DNA of 64,000 nucleotides, taken from contig NC_135121.1 in assembly GCF_050908995.1 (NCBI RefSeq), forward strand, positions 18,104,001-18,168,000, written 5' to 3'. The number at the start of each line of letters is the position of its first letter. Position 1 is the stretch's first letter. A program made the translations under genes and the position numbers. This document shows positions 37,486 through 49,600 of the stretch, piece after piece. The notes beneath the pieces are model-generated. The model was not told where the DNA came from and did not search any database. It was given only the letters and a program-made list of their open reading frames with translations. Origin of the DNA: Andrena cerasifolii. Lineage: Eukaryota; Arthropoda; Insecta; Hymenoptera; Andrenidae.

Positions 37486-37876
37486 TTAAGGGGACACTCT
37501 GGTCAAACTCTTTAAAAAATAGGTGATCTTTATGAATTTTTTACAAGAAGAGGTTATAACATATCCTAAAAAATATTTTTGATATTTATTGATACACTCG
37601 CCATGGTGTTTTTTTTTAATCGGTTCATTAGTTCTTCTTCGGAAATCGTGGTTACCGTTTCGAAATATCGTGCTTCGAGAAAAGCGTGTTCAAAGTGTTC
37701 TCAGCTCATACCTGCGTTTGGAGTTTGAACTAAGTAGTTATGTGACTGTAGAATCTATACCGTTACGAATTTTGGTGTGAAACTTTTACAGGGCATTCTC
37801 GGCATGTTATACTACCAAAATATATATATAAAAAGAATCGCTTCTCCGAACAAATTTAACCGGGGAGTCCCCTTAA
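37486..37876. mobile_element. TTAA-flanked MITE, 391 bp
   Basis: TTAAGGGGACACTCTGGTCA from 37486 pairs with TTAAGGGGACTCCCCGGTTA read inward from 37876, 16 of 20 positions identical, with TTAA at both borders. The subterminal word AAATAGGTGATCTTTA (37518-37533) is also found in the element at 14590, at 32 against 31 bp from the border, so the two belong to one family. Internal CTTCGAGAAAAGCGTGTTCAA resembles CGAGAAAAACGCGTTTAAA near 15130. This copy is shorter and lacks the fold-back interior. No coding sequence; an opening at 37589-37780 is a by-product. Confidence 0.82.
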
Positions 37877-38642
37877 AGCATCCAAGTAGCTTCACGGTGA
37901 GGCTTACAGACGATCCTCTAATCACACTGGGTATAGGAATAGGTATCGGTTCGTGCGGCAGGATTCTTAACGGAGAACGAGGTCCTCTGCATCTCCAAGG
38001 CTGCGTGGCGTCGAAAGTGACGTTTAAACCGGGGAAACCGAGCAGATCCATCGGCTCGACTTGAACAATCTTGTCTTGCAGCCGCGGAGAGGTGAAAGAA
38101 GCGTGAAATGGCGGGGAATAAATTCGGGTGGCTGCGTTTAAAGAGCGATCGGCTGCTGTACAGCGGATCAGCTCGTCCATAAACATTAGATAACGGAAAT
38201 ACGGAAAGGAAGGAGGGATGGATGACGCGGGGGAGAGAGAGCCCGCTGATAAAGAAGACCGAGTGCTCGCTGCAGAGGAGAGGGATCCGTAATAGGCGCG
38301 TCCGCGAGAAATATCGACGAGGGGCGGAATTCCGGAGATGATATCGCTCCTTAACCTTCGCCCCCTTACTTACTTTCCCCAGAGCAACGGAGAAGCAGCG
38401 GAAAGAGAGGCCTAGCGATGTTATCGCCGGCCTCTGGGAATCCGGCTTAATCCGCGAATCGCTTGTTAGGGCAGCAAAAAGTGCTGGCCAACTCCGAGGA
38501 TCAACGCGACGGGGAGGCGTGCAACTTCGGCTTCGATCGCGCGAGAGATATCGCGGAATAACGCGAGATATAATTAACTGATAACGCGGGACGACTTAAT
38601 AATTCCGTGTCCGCGAGATTTCCGAAATTTACACGCTATCTG
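37877..38642. other. Non-coding stretch, no gene recognised
   Basis: CpG-rich, purine-rich in places, with overlapping open frames on both strands up to 38186 and no recognisable protein. Nothing else seen. Confidence 0.5.
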
Positions 38643-39755
38643 TAGGGTAAATCCGGGAGACGAGGTCGGGCCGGAGAGTAGGTCGAGTCGCTATATTTCA
38701 GACTCTATATATAAAAACGCGTTAAAGTGCAGACCAATTATTACTTCTCTAGAAGCCAAACAGTTGAATGAACAACGTTATTTCGCTTTCTTCTGTGTTC
38801 TTCTGGATTTATAGTTTTTCTTGTATTTAAAATATACTTCTAAGTTTATTTTCGTTTAATGTTTGGGATAATAAGATAGTAGAGATATTGAGGGAGAATG
38901 AAGCCAAAGTATTTGGCCATATTAACTCTTCCTCTCAAAGCTAACGAGAAGACCATCTCTCGCTGCAGAAAGGAGAGATGGGCGAGTTATGATTTTTTAT
39001 TATTTTTGTTTATTTTTATTTTTTTATTTTATTAGTATTTTTGTTTATTTAGTTTATTTATTCACTTTTGTATTCATTTGCCTTGCTAATCGCCAAAGAA
39101 ATGTCAATTATAAATTTAAACATTATTATATGTTTATAAACGGAGTGTAGTTGCACTTTCAATATCCTATATTTTTAGTTACGCGTATAAATCAAACATT
39201 AATAAGTACTATTCTTATTAAAAGTATGCGGTCATTTACTGGGCTTCTACACGTTTTGCATTTTATAATTGATTTTTTTTTAAATTACGATAAGAATAAG
39301 TAATTATTTTTATAGAAATTTCAAGAAAAATAAATTTAAATGCAATTTCAACAGTTGTTTTGTTGTTATACATAAATATATTCAAGTATTAATCTGAAGG
39401 GTCCATAGATTCAACAATTCGGTCATTCACTGGTTGGTTTACCCTAGTTCACTTTTTCTTTGATGTGTTAATATCAATGAATCTGTAGTCATATTCACTC
39501 ACAAATAATTTTTCTTTCTTCTTTCTTATTTTTCCATGAATAATTTATCTGAGTGGTCTCCGCCAACGACGAAAACCATTTCAGTTTTCAACCCGATTTA
39601 CAGTAAATATTGTCTTAAAGCAAATATCGACCAGTTTTTCTGAATCAGCATAAAATTCTGAACATACAGGTTCGTTCTGATAAAATAAGTAATATCTATA
39701 TTAGTTTTAATAGCCATTTTATATTAGGTCGACCGCGTCTCCCGGATTTACCCTA
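38643..39755. mobile_element. Pogo-like non-autonomous element, 1113 bp, near-identical ends
   Basis: TAGGGTAAATCCGGGAGACG (38643-38662) is repeated exactly in reverse complement at the right end (to 39755). The match continues to about 30 bp with few differences (GAGGTCGGGCC against CGGTCGACC). TA lies at both borders, as expected for pogo/Tc1-mariner insertion. The interior is very AT-rich (T-runs at 38990-39060), has no ORF and no visible transposase. Words related to TTCATTCACTGG occur at 39232 and 39421, as in the element at 27374, hinting at relatedness. The perfectly kept first 20 bases suggest recent activity or constraint on the ends. Confidence 0.85.
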
Positions 39756-42700
39756 CCTTCGCCTGATAATGGCAGAAGGAAAGATTAGGTTAATTGTCTG
39801 AGCTAGAATGGGTACCTATAAGTACCTAGTATTCTTCATGTAACTGAAATTGGGTTTATCGACCAGTTACCATTCGGCACAGAGAAGATGGAAATACAAT
39901 GATCCGAGGAGGGGATTTTCAACTTCTTCACCATCAATGTTGCCTGATCGCTGGGAGAGTAAATCGGGAACGATAAATCCGCGAAGCAGAGGAATTCAAC
40001 CACCCACAGGCAGAGATGCGTGAAGCACCACTGGATGAAGCCGAAAAGATTAGGAAAATCACGTCCTCGGCCGCACGGCCCCCATTTAACCGTCAGCAAG
40101 AAAGTTAGATGGGCTAGGCGGGCGTGCGAGTAAATAACAAGCAAGAAGAGATATAGTTGCACGACGGAGGCCGTAATTAAAATCGGCTGGTATTTACTCG
40201 GGGGTAATGAAGGGGCAAACACACAGTTTGTCTCCGTACCTAGCCACTAGCTCACGACTCGCCCATGGGTAGGCGCAGCGGGGGCGTAGGATGCGAACAA
40301 CGCGATACCAGCTCTCTGCCCTTCACGTGTCTCGTCTACCAGATCCTTGGAAATTCGTTTTCAGGTTACACAGCTAAACACTGGAACGCCTCTTAAAACC
40401 CTGAGAACGTTGGAAATTTTGCCTCGCTGGAATCTGAAGCCGAATGAGCTGCAAATCAAAAACGATTTTCGTTTCTGGATGTGGAAAACGCTTTGATCAT
40501 AGCTGACTCATAAATAGAAGGTATCGTTGATCAATCAGAGGTAGTGGAACAAGTACGCACAAATAAGGAAGAAAAGACTGTTAGAGGGAGAGAAATATTC
40601 CTCAAGTTTGAATAATTAAAATTTATCGCTCTAAATTCGTGGTTTGTCAGATATCAGAGGTTTCGTTATTTTCCTACCTCAAAGAAAGAAATACTTAGAG
40701 CGAAGGGTGGGTTTTCAATAAGGAGCAAGGTATTACATTTTTCGTAAGGGATGAAATATTAAGGGAAGCATGGAGAATGTAGGGAGATATAAATTGAGAA
40801 TATTATAAGCCCCTGCGATTACACTGCAACGATGCCATTTGAAATATCAACTATCGATTTAGCGAGTTTCAAAATGCAATAATATTCGGAACTCGTTGCA
40901 GGCATAAGAGTGCTCGTAGCTGAAGTGCTGCCCGCTAATTAGTCCCAGGGCACAATTTCATCTGGCCAGGTTCGTTTAAATTCTTACTAATCATCTATAA
41001 AATTCAATATCACGACTGGACTATTAATTAAAGGAAAACGTAAAAGTAACGCTCCGATTATTAACTCCATTCTCCACGATTTTATATTCAATTCATTTTT
41101 AAAAAATTCTATTACTCGTTCTTTTAAAAAAAAAAAATTCATTTCTATATACACGTGCGACAGGAATGTGCGCCCGCATGAAGCCGGAATAAAAAATTGG
41201 TAACACGAGGGCTTCCGCAGTAAATAGCGACCGAGCGAAGTAAGAGCAGGTCCATACTTCCCGCGAACTTTCCTCCCACGGAAAATTACAGAAACGTGAT
41301 ACTGCACGCTTCTGAAAATTACAACTGCACCCTTTGGTGGACCCGAGGGATAAAAAAAGGCGCGCACGGCCCTTTAACGGATGCAAATGTGCCGCGAAAC
41401 GTGCACCAAGAGCTAAAAGTGTAAAATGCAGGGAGCAACGTACGCTTTAATTATTTCGCCTTCTTCGTCCACGCTACCCAATTGCGGTGAACTCTTTAAG
41501 CCCGTCTAAAGCTACGTAGCCTTTCGCAGGCGCTACAGTGCGCGAAAAAATGTAGGCGTTTATAACCATTTATTAAGCGAAAAAAAAACATAAAGAAAGA
41601 AGTCAAATGTTACGCGATCATTTTTCGCTTACAAAGAGAGGGTAGTTTCTCCAACGTTGTTTCCCTCCAACACGAAGCCGTTACGAGAAACATTTATTCC
41701 ATCTCTTCGACCTACTTCTAAGCCCAGTATCGCCTTCGTCCCAGCTGTACCACGTGTCCTCTCTCGGCCTGTACATTTTTACCAAGTGTCTCCATTCGCA
41801 ATTCGAAAGCCTGCCTACCCTATCGCTGTTCCCCGCACCCTTATCATCCGCGAATATACAACAGGGCGTAATTATAAAGCAACACCGACACGCGTCCCCC
41901 GTGTGTACACGATTACAATTTCTCAGGAACGTAATTCGTTCGAATCCTAATTGCCGCATCCATTTCTAGCCGGCAGCATCGCAAGCGTTCGTGGGTACGC
42001 GCGTTAAGGCCGTGCACGCTCGAGCGGCACGCACGTGCACGATTTACCGTGGCCCCGAGACGAAATAAGCGCGATCCACCTGATCCCTTACCACGGCCAC
42101 GGGGCGAAATTGATACGGGTCGAAAGGGCTGGCGTTATTTTTGCCAGGATCGCGCCTGTACCCTGCAGAGGGTGCACCACTCGTTGCTGGAGCGGCTCGA
42201 TAAATCTTCTATCGGCGATTTTGCTCGCGCCCCTCCTCGACCGCCCCTCTCGCTTTCAATAGCAACGAAATAGCACGAAAATCACGCGAGGGAATTTGCC
42301 GAAGCGACGGGGAACGAATGCGACAGTCGATAATAAGGATACAAATTCGTCGGGCTCGACAAACTAGCCGGTTGCCGCTGGCGCATTTGTCTTTCCCTCG
42401 AATGGGGGTGCGACCAAACGGGGCTGATTTTCATTTCGTGTCGAATCTGGTTACGTTTAAGAATGACAATCCAATGGATGATAAACGGACAGCCGACGTT
42501 CGATTATAAGAATGTGAGCGGCGAGTCAAATAAATTCGTGATTTCGCTTCGCCCTATTTTATCGCGGCATCGGAGGGAACACGCTAACACGGGCCGCGTT
42601 AAGTGCAAAATATGAGAACGAAGGCTAACACGTGTGATGTAATTTCAGCGAACGCAGCGGATCGCGCGGAGCGCCATCTGGCGCGAATAAATCTGGCGCC

Positions 42701-43976
42701 AGAGTAATTAATAGACAGACTTATTCCGCGATAAGAGGATAATGCTGCGAGATTAAAATATCGAGATCTGGTAGAGAGCATGCGAACGGGAGTGGGGTGG
42801 AAAATGATTTACAGCTTCTACAAATCTCTCCGCATCAGCGTATTCTGAAATCGTCAACTCTCGTATAACTCGTTTAAAGAGGAACTATAAAGTCTGATGA
42901 ATTGATGGTGACGGAGTAAAATGTCGCGAGGACTCGACCGGGATCGTAAAACGGAAACGGAGACGGGCTCCACTTTGCAAGCCTAAACCCGCGAGCTCCA
43001 CCGTCGCCGCGAAAAACCACGGAAATTCGATGCCTTTGGTTTCCAAGAATCGTCCAGCGCGCGCAGTCACCGGGAAAAGCAACTTTACCTTTGTATCAGT
43101 CGCAAATGTAGCGCGTAAGGCTAAATGAGTTAGATCCCCGTGCCCGATTCGCGCAGGCCGAGGGGACAAGAAACGGCCGGTCGAGCGGACGACAAAGACG
43201 AACGGCCGCGTTTCTGCACGGGCCGTACACGTGTACCGGAGCCCGCGTCGCGAAACGGAGCGTGGACGCGCGTGTGCGTACGCCGACCGAGACGGAATTC
43301 GGCCAGCCGCGGCCAAATTCGACGGCTTTAACGAAGAGCCAAAATTGGCTCGTAAGGAGACAACTGGACATCGGCCATTCTCCGTTGAGCGACAGCGCAG
43401 ATGCGACAAAAAGATGCACAATTACGAGCCGCACGCGACGTCACTTCGTGAATAATAGTTGCCCCACTGCCTGCCCTCTCTCCCGTCTGAGCGCGACAGC
43501 CGCGATCTACTCGGCGCGAGTAGCCTTCTACGAAATTCAGCCAACCTAGAAACTGGCACGAGTTCCTGGTACCGTTCCTGTCGCGCCAATTTTTCCAATT
43601 CGCGCTAAATTTAAGTGACAGTATCGGTCTTTATTGCGGAGCCTCCCTTTAGACTGTGTAAAAAGACGTTGGAGCTTGTCCGTTATTAAATACCAGAGCG
43701 AGCAGTCCAAGGCGGGAACTGTACGGGAACTTGGACCCCAAGAGAGGAGACGACATTGAGCTTGACTCGTGCGGAGTACCACCTCGTGGACTCGAGGGTA
43801 AATTTTTCTTTATATTTTGTTTAATTAATTTTTTATGCACAATTACAGAGCAAAATTTTGCATGAAAATTCTTTATTTTTTTTTAATTAAAAAATTTGCC
43901 TCGTCAGCCCATAATGGCAATATTATTTTATAAGAATATCATTTCATTTTTCAGATTCATCGACATTTAACCCCTC
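39756..43976. other. Non-coding stretch, no gene recognised
   Basis: Balanced composition to about 41400, CpG-rich from 41900 to 43500. The densest CpG block, 43140-43330, is open in several frames at once and its translations are Arg-rich, so no gene is called. CACGTGCAC is at 42032-42040. Confidence 0.5.
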
Positions 43977-44448
43977 AGCGTGGTATGACTCGTCATAGGA
44001 CAACTGTCCGCAGCGGCGGTATGACGAGCACCGCTCGTCAAGGATGTGAAGCGGAGGCGTAGCGAATAGGGCTTGGGACCAAGGTTCGCAAAAATTACAA
44101 CGAGTAGTTCAACACGTACAGTTTCGAATGCATAAAGGTTTGATTAAAAAAACCTTCAAGTTTTTCCGCCAAAAATTCCCGAATATACATGATTTTTCAG
44201 ACCCCACAGGTAGGCATAGCCCCTTAAGAGAGATATAATGCTGATCATTTTTTCTGCAGTGGTCTAAAGAACCTCGAAAAGCGTAAATAATCTAATACAA
44301 AAATTATTGTAAATAAATCTTTTCGTACACTGTATGGACTAATAAATCATGTGTAATAAGTATTTTGTTTTATATTTTATAATAAAACCCTCTAAAAAAT
44401 CCTAAAATCATTCATCTTCGCCGCGGCTAAACACATGTAACCCCTTAA
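43977..44448. mobile_element. Cluster of TTAA-type element ends
   Basis: Three TTAA-bordered termini lie close together: TTAACCCCTCAGCGTGGTAT from 43977, GGCATAGCCCCTTAA ending at 44227, and ATGTAACCCCTTAA ending at 44448. The first is followed by two palindromes, TATGAC-TC-GTCATA (about 43984-43997) and TGACGAGC-ACC-GCTCGTCA (44022-44040), of the kind seen next to piggyBac-like ends. None pairs convincingly with another as an inverted repeat, so these look like truncated or nested copies. The AT-rich DNA between has no coding potential. Confidence 0.45.
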
Positions 44449-45685
44449 GGCGTGTCCAGCTTTATCTAACACGATGGAACAAAGCGGCAGAAGAGCACGC
44501 GGTCTATAAAAACCGAAAGTCCTCTGCTAATCCACTACCGGATCCTTCGCTTCTCGTTAAGCTACACAGTCTAAAACGACTGATTCTCCGTGCCGTGCTG
44601 GTAAAAAATAGCGGCGCCTCTGTTGCCCGTGCCATAAAACTGGCTATGAAGAAGTTCGGGAGCCGTGTGGAGGAAGGGGAGCGTAAAATCGGGAAACAAG
44701 CTTTTTCAGTTCCCGCGATCCCATCCGCGCGAAGATTCGTGTCGATGAAATTCCGGGCCGAGGCTATTATCGGGGAGCACTCGTTTTAAAATATACCCCC
44801 GGCGCGTGGAATTTGCAATTCTGACGAGGAGCCGCGAGTTTGCAATTCGTTTGGGAGGACGAGCGGTGTAGGCGAGCGCGTAGCCGGCCAGCTTCGGCCG
44901 AGCGTGCACGGCCGCTCGCATAAACACGCCCGAGCCCCGGCGATCTCTGTGTGCATCCAGGAACCGGCGAGACCGCATCCAAACGTCCATCTGGATGCAC
45001 ATGCAACGTGACTTCGTATCCCGCGGTCGTTAAGCGTCCTCAACGACGGAACGTTACTTACGTCCGAGCGAGCCGGCAAATTATCGGGCCAGAAAGTAGG
45101 ATTTACATCCGCATGGCCGCGGGCTGGCTCATCGAGGATCCATCAGCTGCACCGTGTTTCCTGGTGCTTCGCGGTGCGGCCGAAAAACGGCCACTTCTTG
45201 TGAAAAATGGTGAACCGAGGACGTGGAATGATATTTCAGTCGGAGGCTCAACTTTACAGGAGGCACATTCTTACGTGGGTGCAGCTGTAATTGTTTATAC
45301 GGAAGTGTACTCCCTCGATACTGTATTTGTCGACAACCCAAATACCCTCTCGATGAACTGTAATTACGCCGAATGGAGATGACCATTGAGAGAGAATATA
45401 ACGTGCATATTGTAGTGGAAAAGATTGGTGATCAAGAAGGACCGCAGTGTACTTCTACAGCGGCTGATTATATTAAGCTGGGGTTGGAGAATGACAGCGA
45501 CGATTCGAGCGAGATCGAGGATTGAACGATATCCGAGGCCGTATATCCTGCAGGATGGCCGAGTGTGGGTGTGCGAAAGCCGAGGAGGCAATCTCCTAGG
45601 CTGGCCGACGCGAGAAATGAATGTTTAGAAGAGATATGCGCGACGATTGATTGTTTAAGTTGAGCGTCGATCGCGGCCGGGTATG
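44449..45685. other. Non-coding stretch, no gene recognised
   Basis: CpG-rich. A 143-codon opening (44951-45382 +) overlaps minus-strand openings and shows no domain. A small hairpin, GCATCCA to TGGATGC, spans 44953-44999. Confidence 0.5.
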
Positions 45686-45693
45686 ATTCTGAG

Positions 45694-46617
45694 TAGGGTT
45701 GTATAAAGCTCGAGTCTTCAAAGCTTTAAGCCTTAACCTTAATGACTCAGCCTTTAAGGCTAATATCATACGAAGCTCGAGCTCTCGAAGTTCGAGGTTC
45801 AAGCATTGAGGCTCAAGCCTCGAAGCTGAAGGCTCTTGTGTTTAATAGTAACGAAGTTAACTCCAAGTCCTTGATATTATATCTTATTTTGTGCAACCAC
45901 TATTGTAAAACGTTAAAATTAAACACAGATGCTTTTTTATGGTTCCATCAATTGGTTGGATCCGTGTTTTAATAATACAATAAAAGTACAAAACTATACA
46001 ATAGTATTTTTTTGTACATGTAGTCATTTGTAACAAAACTCTTTGATACAATTATGATAAAACGCAAAAAGAACAACGCAATCACTATAATATAAATTTC
46101 AGTATATTATCTGGTCTTCTTATAACATTTGTAGCGTTCCTGCTCGCTACATTCTTGGTCTGAACGTTTCTCAACATAAAATTAATTGATCATTGACGTA
46201 CAACAGCAGTGTACCGACTGAGCTAACCGAGCAGATCATAAAGGCGATTTAACCGATTTTGTTTCAATCGTCAAGGGAACCGAAGTACATTGCGCTGACG
46301 ATAACGGTCATTTTCATTTAGTTTTGTGTTGAGGAACGTTTAAAGAAAGAATATAGTGAGAGAAACATTATAAATGTTATAAAAGAAGCTCATAATAAAC
46401 TGAAATTAATATAATAGTGGCTTCCAAAACTCGAGCTTTGTACATATTCACTTCACTACATACAATTTATACGACTCGAGCCTTCGAGCTTGAAGACTCG
46501 AGCTTTAAAGGCTAGAGCTCTCACGGCTACAGGGTTCGAGCCTTAAAGGTTCGAGCCTTTAGAACCGCGACTCGAGCTCTTGAAGCTCACGGCTCGAAGC
46601 TCATTTTAACAACACTA
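45694..46617. mobile_element. hAT-type non-autonomous element with 8-bp target duplication, 924 bp
   Basis: The left end TAGGGTTGTATAAAGCTCGA (45694-45713) and the right end, inward, TAGTGTTGTTAAAATGAGCT (from 46617) share the TAGNGTTGT terminus of many hAT elements. The flanks are ATTCTGAG (45686-45693) and ATCCTGAG (46618-46625), 7 of 8 identical, the 8-bp duplication of hAT insertion. Both subterminal zones are packed with variants of AAGCTCGAG/TTCGAGCCTT (about 45706-45830 and 46425-46605), as expected of transposase-binding arrays. The AT-rich centre has no transposase fragment I recognise, but carries a tRNA-like stretch on the minus strand. Confidence 0.88.
46140..46234 (-). other. tRNA-like stretch (perfect A box) inside the hAT element
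   Basis: On minus, CGGTTAGCTCAGTCGGTA contains TAGCTCAGTCGG (complement of 46214-46225), a perfect match to the RNA polymerase III A box TRGCNNAGYNGG. CTGCTCG (complement of 46228-46234) can pair with CGAGCAG (complement of 46140-46146), a 7-bp acceptor-like stem closing about 95 nt, and ACGTTCAGACC lies where a B box/T arm might be. The D and T arms do not fold canonically and no anticodon arm is convincing. It is best read as a decayed tRNA-derived sequence or chance, not a tRNA gene. Confidence 0.3.
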
Positions 46618-46625
46618 ATCCTGAG

Positions 46626-49600
46626 ACTGCACGTGGAGATGGTGGTGCGTGGCATGGATGTATGATGTGAGTGTGTTTTGGAAAAATGTGGGGGATGGCT
46701 CATCGAAGAGCGGGTCACCAGAGTCGACGTAGAGACGCGAACGAAGCAACATCGAGACGTATACTTAAATATATATAATAAACTTGTTAGGGGTACGCGA
46801 GTCAAATAATTATTCACCCTGCTTCTGATCCAGTCGCTTTCCAACCCCACAATATTACGCAAGGCCGTCGTATTAATCGTGTGGTTTACGGCGCGATTTA
46901 AACAATCTTCAGCGATGAGAGTGACTTGAGCTGACGAGGGTTATTTAGCGCCTTCGCGTTGAATCAGTCTTTTCTCTGCGAATTATAACGTTGAATGTTT
47001 ATACACTTCTGACGAGAGGCCCTCCACGCGACCGACTCTTCAAAGAGGTGCCGTTAATTTTAATGAAGAAGTACCGCTCCCTTCAGAAGGACGTTCCCTT
47101 CAAAGCCTGGCTTCGCTTTACTTAGCCAACGTAACTCTTTTTTCCCCGGTAACCCCATCCCTCCCCTCTGTGCATCGCTCTGTGTACACCTGGGTGTGAA
47201 CGCGGGCCGAATTTTCTCTTTTTCTCCCGCGGACCTCTCTTTCCCGTGGTTCCTTTTCTCCCGACCGACGTTCAAAACGCCCGAAATTGGACGACGGCCA
47301 AACGCGACCGGCCACCACCCGAAAAGCCTGCCATTTCCCTGTTTTTTCCCTTTCGCTTCCTGTCTCCCTCGCGCCCGCCGCTTTCACGTCCTCCCCTCTC
47401 GCTCCCTCTTTGTCCACCCCCGCCATCAATTTATACACCCGCTCCGGCCATCCACCGTCTTCCACTTATTCTTCTTTCGGGCTTCCGTTTCGTTGGTACG
47501 AGCAGCCAACCGCAGATAAATTATTGTTTACTCTGTCCAACACGCCGTTTCGCTGGCTCGGTTATTGTTTGCCGTTAATAATATCTAGACGGCACGCGTG
47601 GTTAAGCGAGTGACGCTTAGGTACGGGGCGATGATCGATAGAACGTTTAAAAATGATACTTTTATACGCGCGTATAAATCAATGTAATGCCACACTTTAC
47701 TTGTACGAAGCATGTCGGTAACGATACTCCACGAGATGGGTAGGGACACATACATAGTTCCTTCTTCTTCCTAGTTCTCCTTCGGCTTCGCAATTTTTCT
47801 TTCATCGCCACTGCAAGGTCCCCTGTGTGTTGATTAGTATGAGCTTTATCTCTGTGGTCCCGACATTCCGATTGTAGGATGTTAAAAGTCCTTGGATTTA
47901 ATCCGATTATAACTACTCGTACATTAACGACGCGTGCCTTTGCCTTCACTTTATTTCGCGCATAACTTAACCACCGCCACAAGTACAAATGAAAAAGCCG
48001 TATGGAGTGTTTCAGACAGGCATAGAAATTTGCGCAGCCAAGATAAAAGGGCCGATGTAAATTTAAAGGGTGGTATATATTGTGCAACGGGCTTTTTTTC
48101 CATGAACCGACGGGCAGCGTTAAAATTTATACGACACACGTTTTCATCCGAGAATATCGAACAATCTCTGACACCAGCCGCCCCCCCCCCTCCCCCCGTT
48201 CTCTGTTGTATTTTTTTTTCGGTGACACTTTATTTTCGATAGAAAATTTAATACCGGTGCCACTGACGCGTGTAGTAAATCAAAATGAATTTTAATTACG
48301 ACGCGGAATCCCCCCGGGACTTAAAATCATCGGAATAATGGTAAATCTAAAGCAAACACCGTTCGAAAATTGGCGCGGGAGTTAATCACGAAAACGGATA
48401 TTAATTTGTAATTCTCCTCCGATCAAGCTTCTCCACGCCGCGGCGCAGAACGAGGCGTTGACAAAAAAAAAAAAAAGATTCCGTTCGGCGCTGCAAATGG
48501 CGATGCACTTTTATGTGGCGCACACATGAAAGATTAAGTACACAAGCTTTTACTGCGTCCGATCGATCGACGTGCCACGCTTTTACGAGAGGGGCGACGT
48601 AAATCCAAAAATAATATATTAGAAAAATACGACGAAATGGAAAACAAATACGCGGAAACGGCGCGCTTCGAAGAAGGATCAAGTTTCAACTTGCATCCAA
48701 TAAATTTTAATAAAATCGCCAGCCGCTCGGTGACGCTGGACGGCCAATATTTCCTGTCTGATGCACGGTAGACTCGTCAGTTACGTTTACAGAGGAAATA
48801 CAAAGTACACAGAAGATGCGGGATATATTCAAAGAGATCAATGGATAATGAAAAGCTCGCAGGGACAAGGAGAAATTACGATTTCCAACGGCGACGTCGC
48901 GACTCGAACGATCGGCACTGGCGTGCCGCGAAAATTTGAAGAGAGAATGCCAAAAATGGGCGACAGTGGATCGGGCACCCTTTCCCTCCTTAAATCGACA
49001 ATCGCGAGGGCATCGAATTCGCGCACAGGCTATAGGGATTTGACGAAATGAAAGAAGGATTTGTCGGGGCACAAAGCGCGAGGAACACGGGGCGGAACGG
49101 CAGGAAAACACAAAGGGGGCGCGCGGCAGATAGCTCGGTTGTCGCAGATGAGACGGGAAACGCAATGCATTTCAATAAAATTCCCCATATATATTCGAGA
49201 TCGGCCAAGGGCTTATAGGAAAGCGACTCCAACGAAAGGTGCAGCGCACCGGAATATTGAGTCGGGCTTACGACGTAAACGTACCCGTTTCCGTTCTCGC
49301 GGCCCTTCCGCGATCCCGATACATATGAAAAGACATTCGCGCCCGGCGGAGGCATCCGTTGCCCCCCCGAAGGAAAAATACCCGTCTGAAATGTAAAATA
49401 TTCCCCGCGACTCACCGCCGCGGAAAATAGAATTTCCAATACGTCAAATGCACGAAACAGTGCAACCGTTCATCGATCTTCCCGCCATTCGCGTCTCCTC
49501 CGGACGGTCGTCCTTGTTCTAGGTTCCGGAAGCTCGGCCGAGGATCTGCTCCGGGCAGATAAACTCTATTTCCATTTTCGAGTACAAACTTTTCAACAAT

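Noticed and set aside
43977..44448. One piggyBac-like element bounded by TTAACCCC and CCCCTTAA
   Set aside because: In an inverted repeat the right end would read GGGGTTAA; these ends do not pair.
46140..46234. Functional tRNA gene on minus
   Set aside because: Only the A box and an outer stem fit; the D, anticodon and T arms do not fold canonically and the span of about 95 nt is too long for a standard tRNA without a clear variable arm.
47196..47613. Three overlapping forward ORFs of about 110 codons
   Set aside because: All three forward frames are open because the segment is pyrimidine-rich, which is composition rather than coding.
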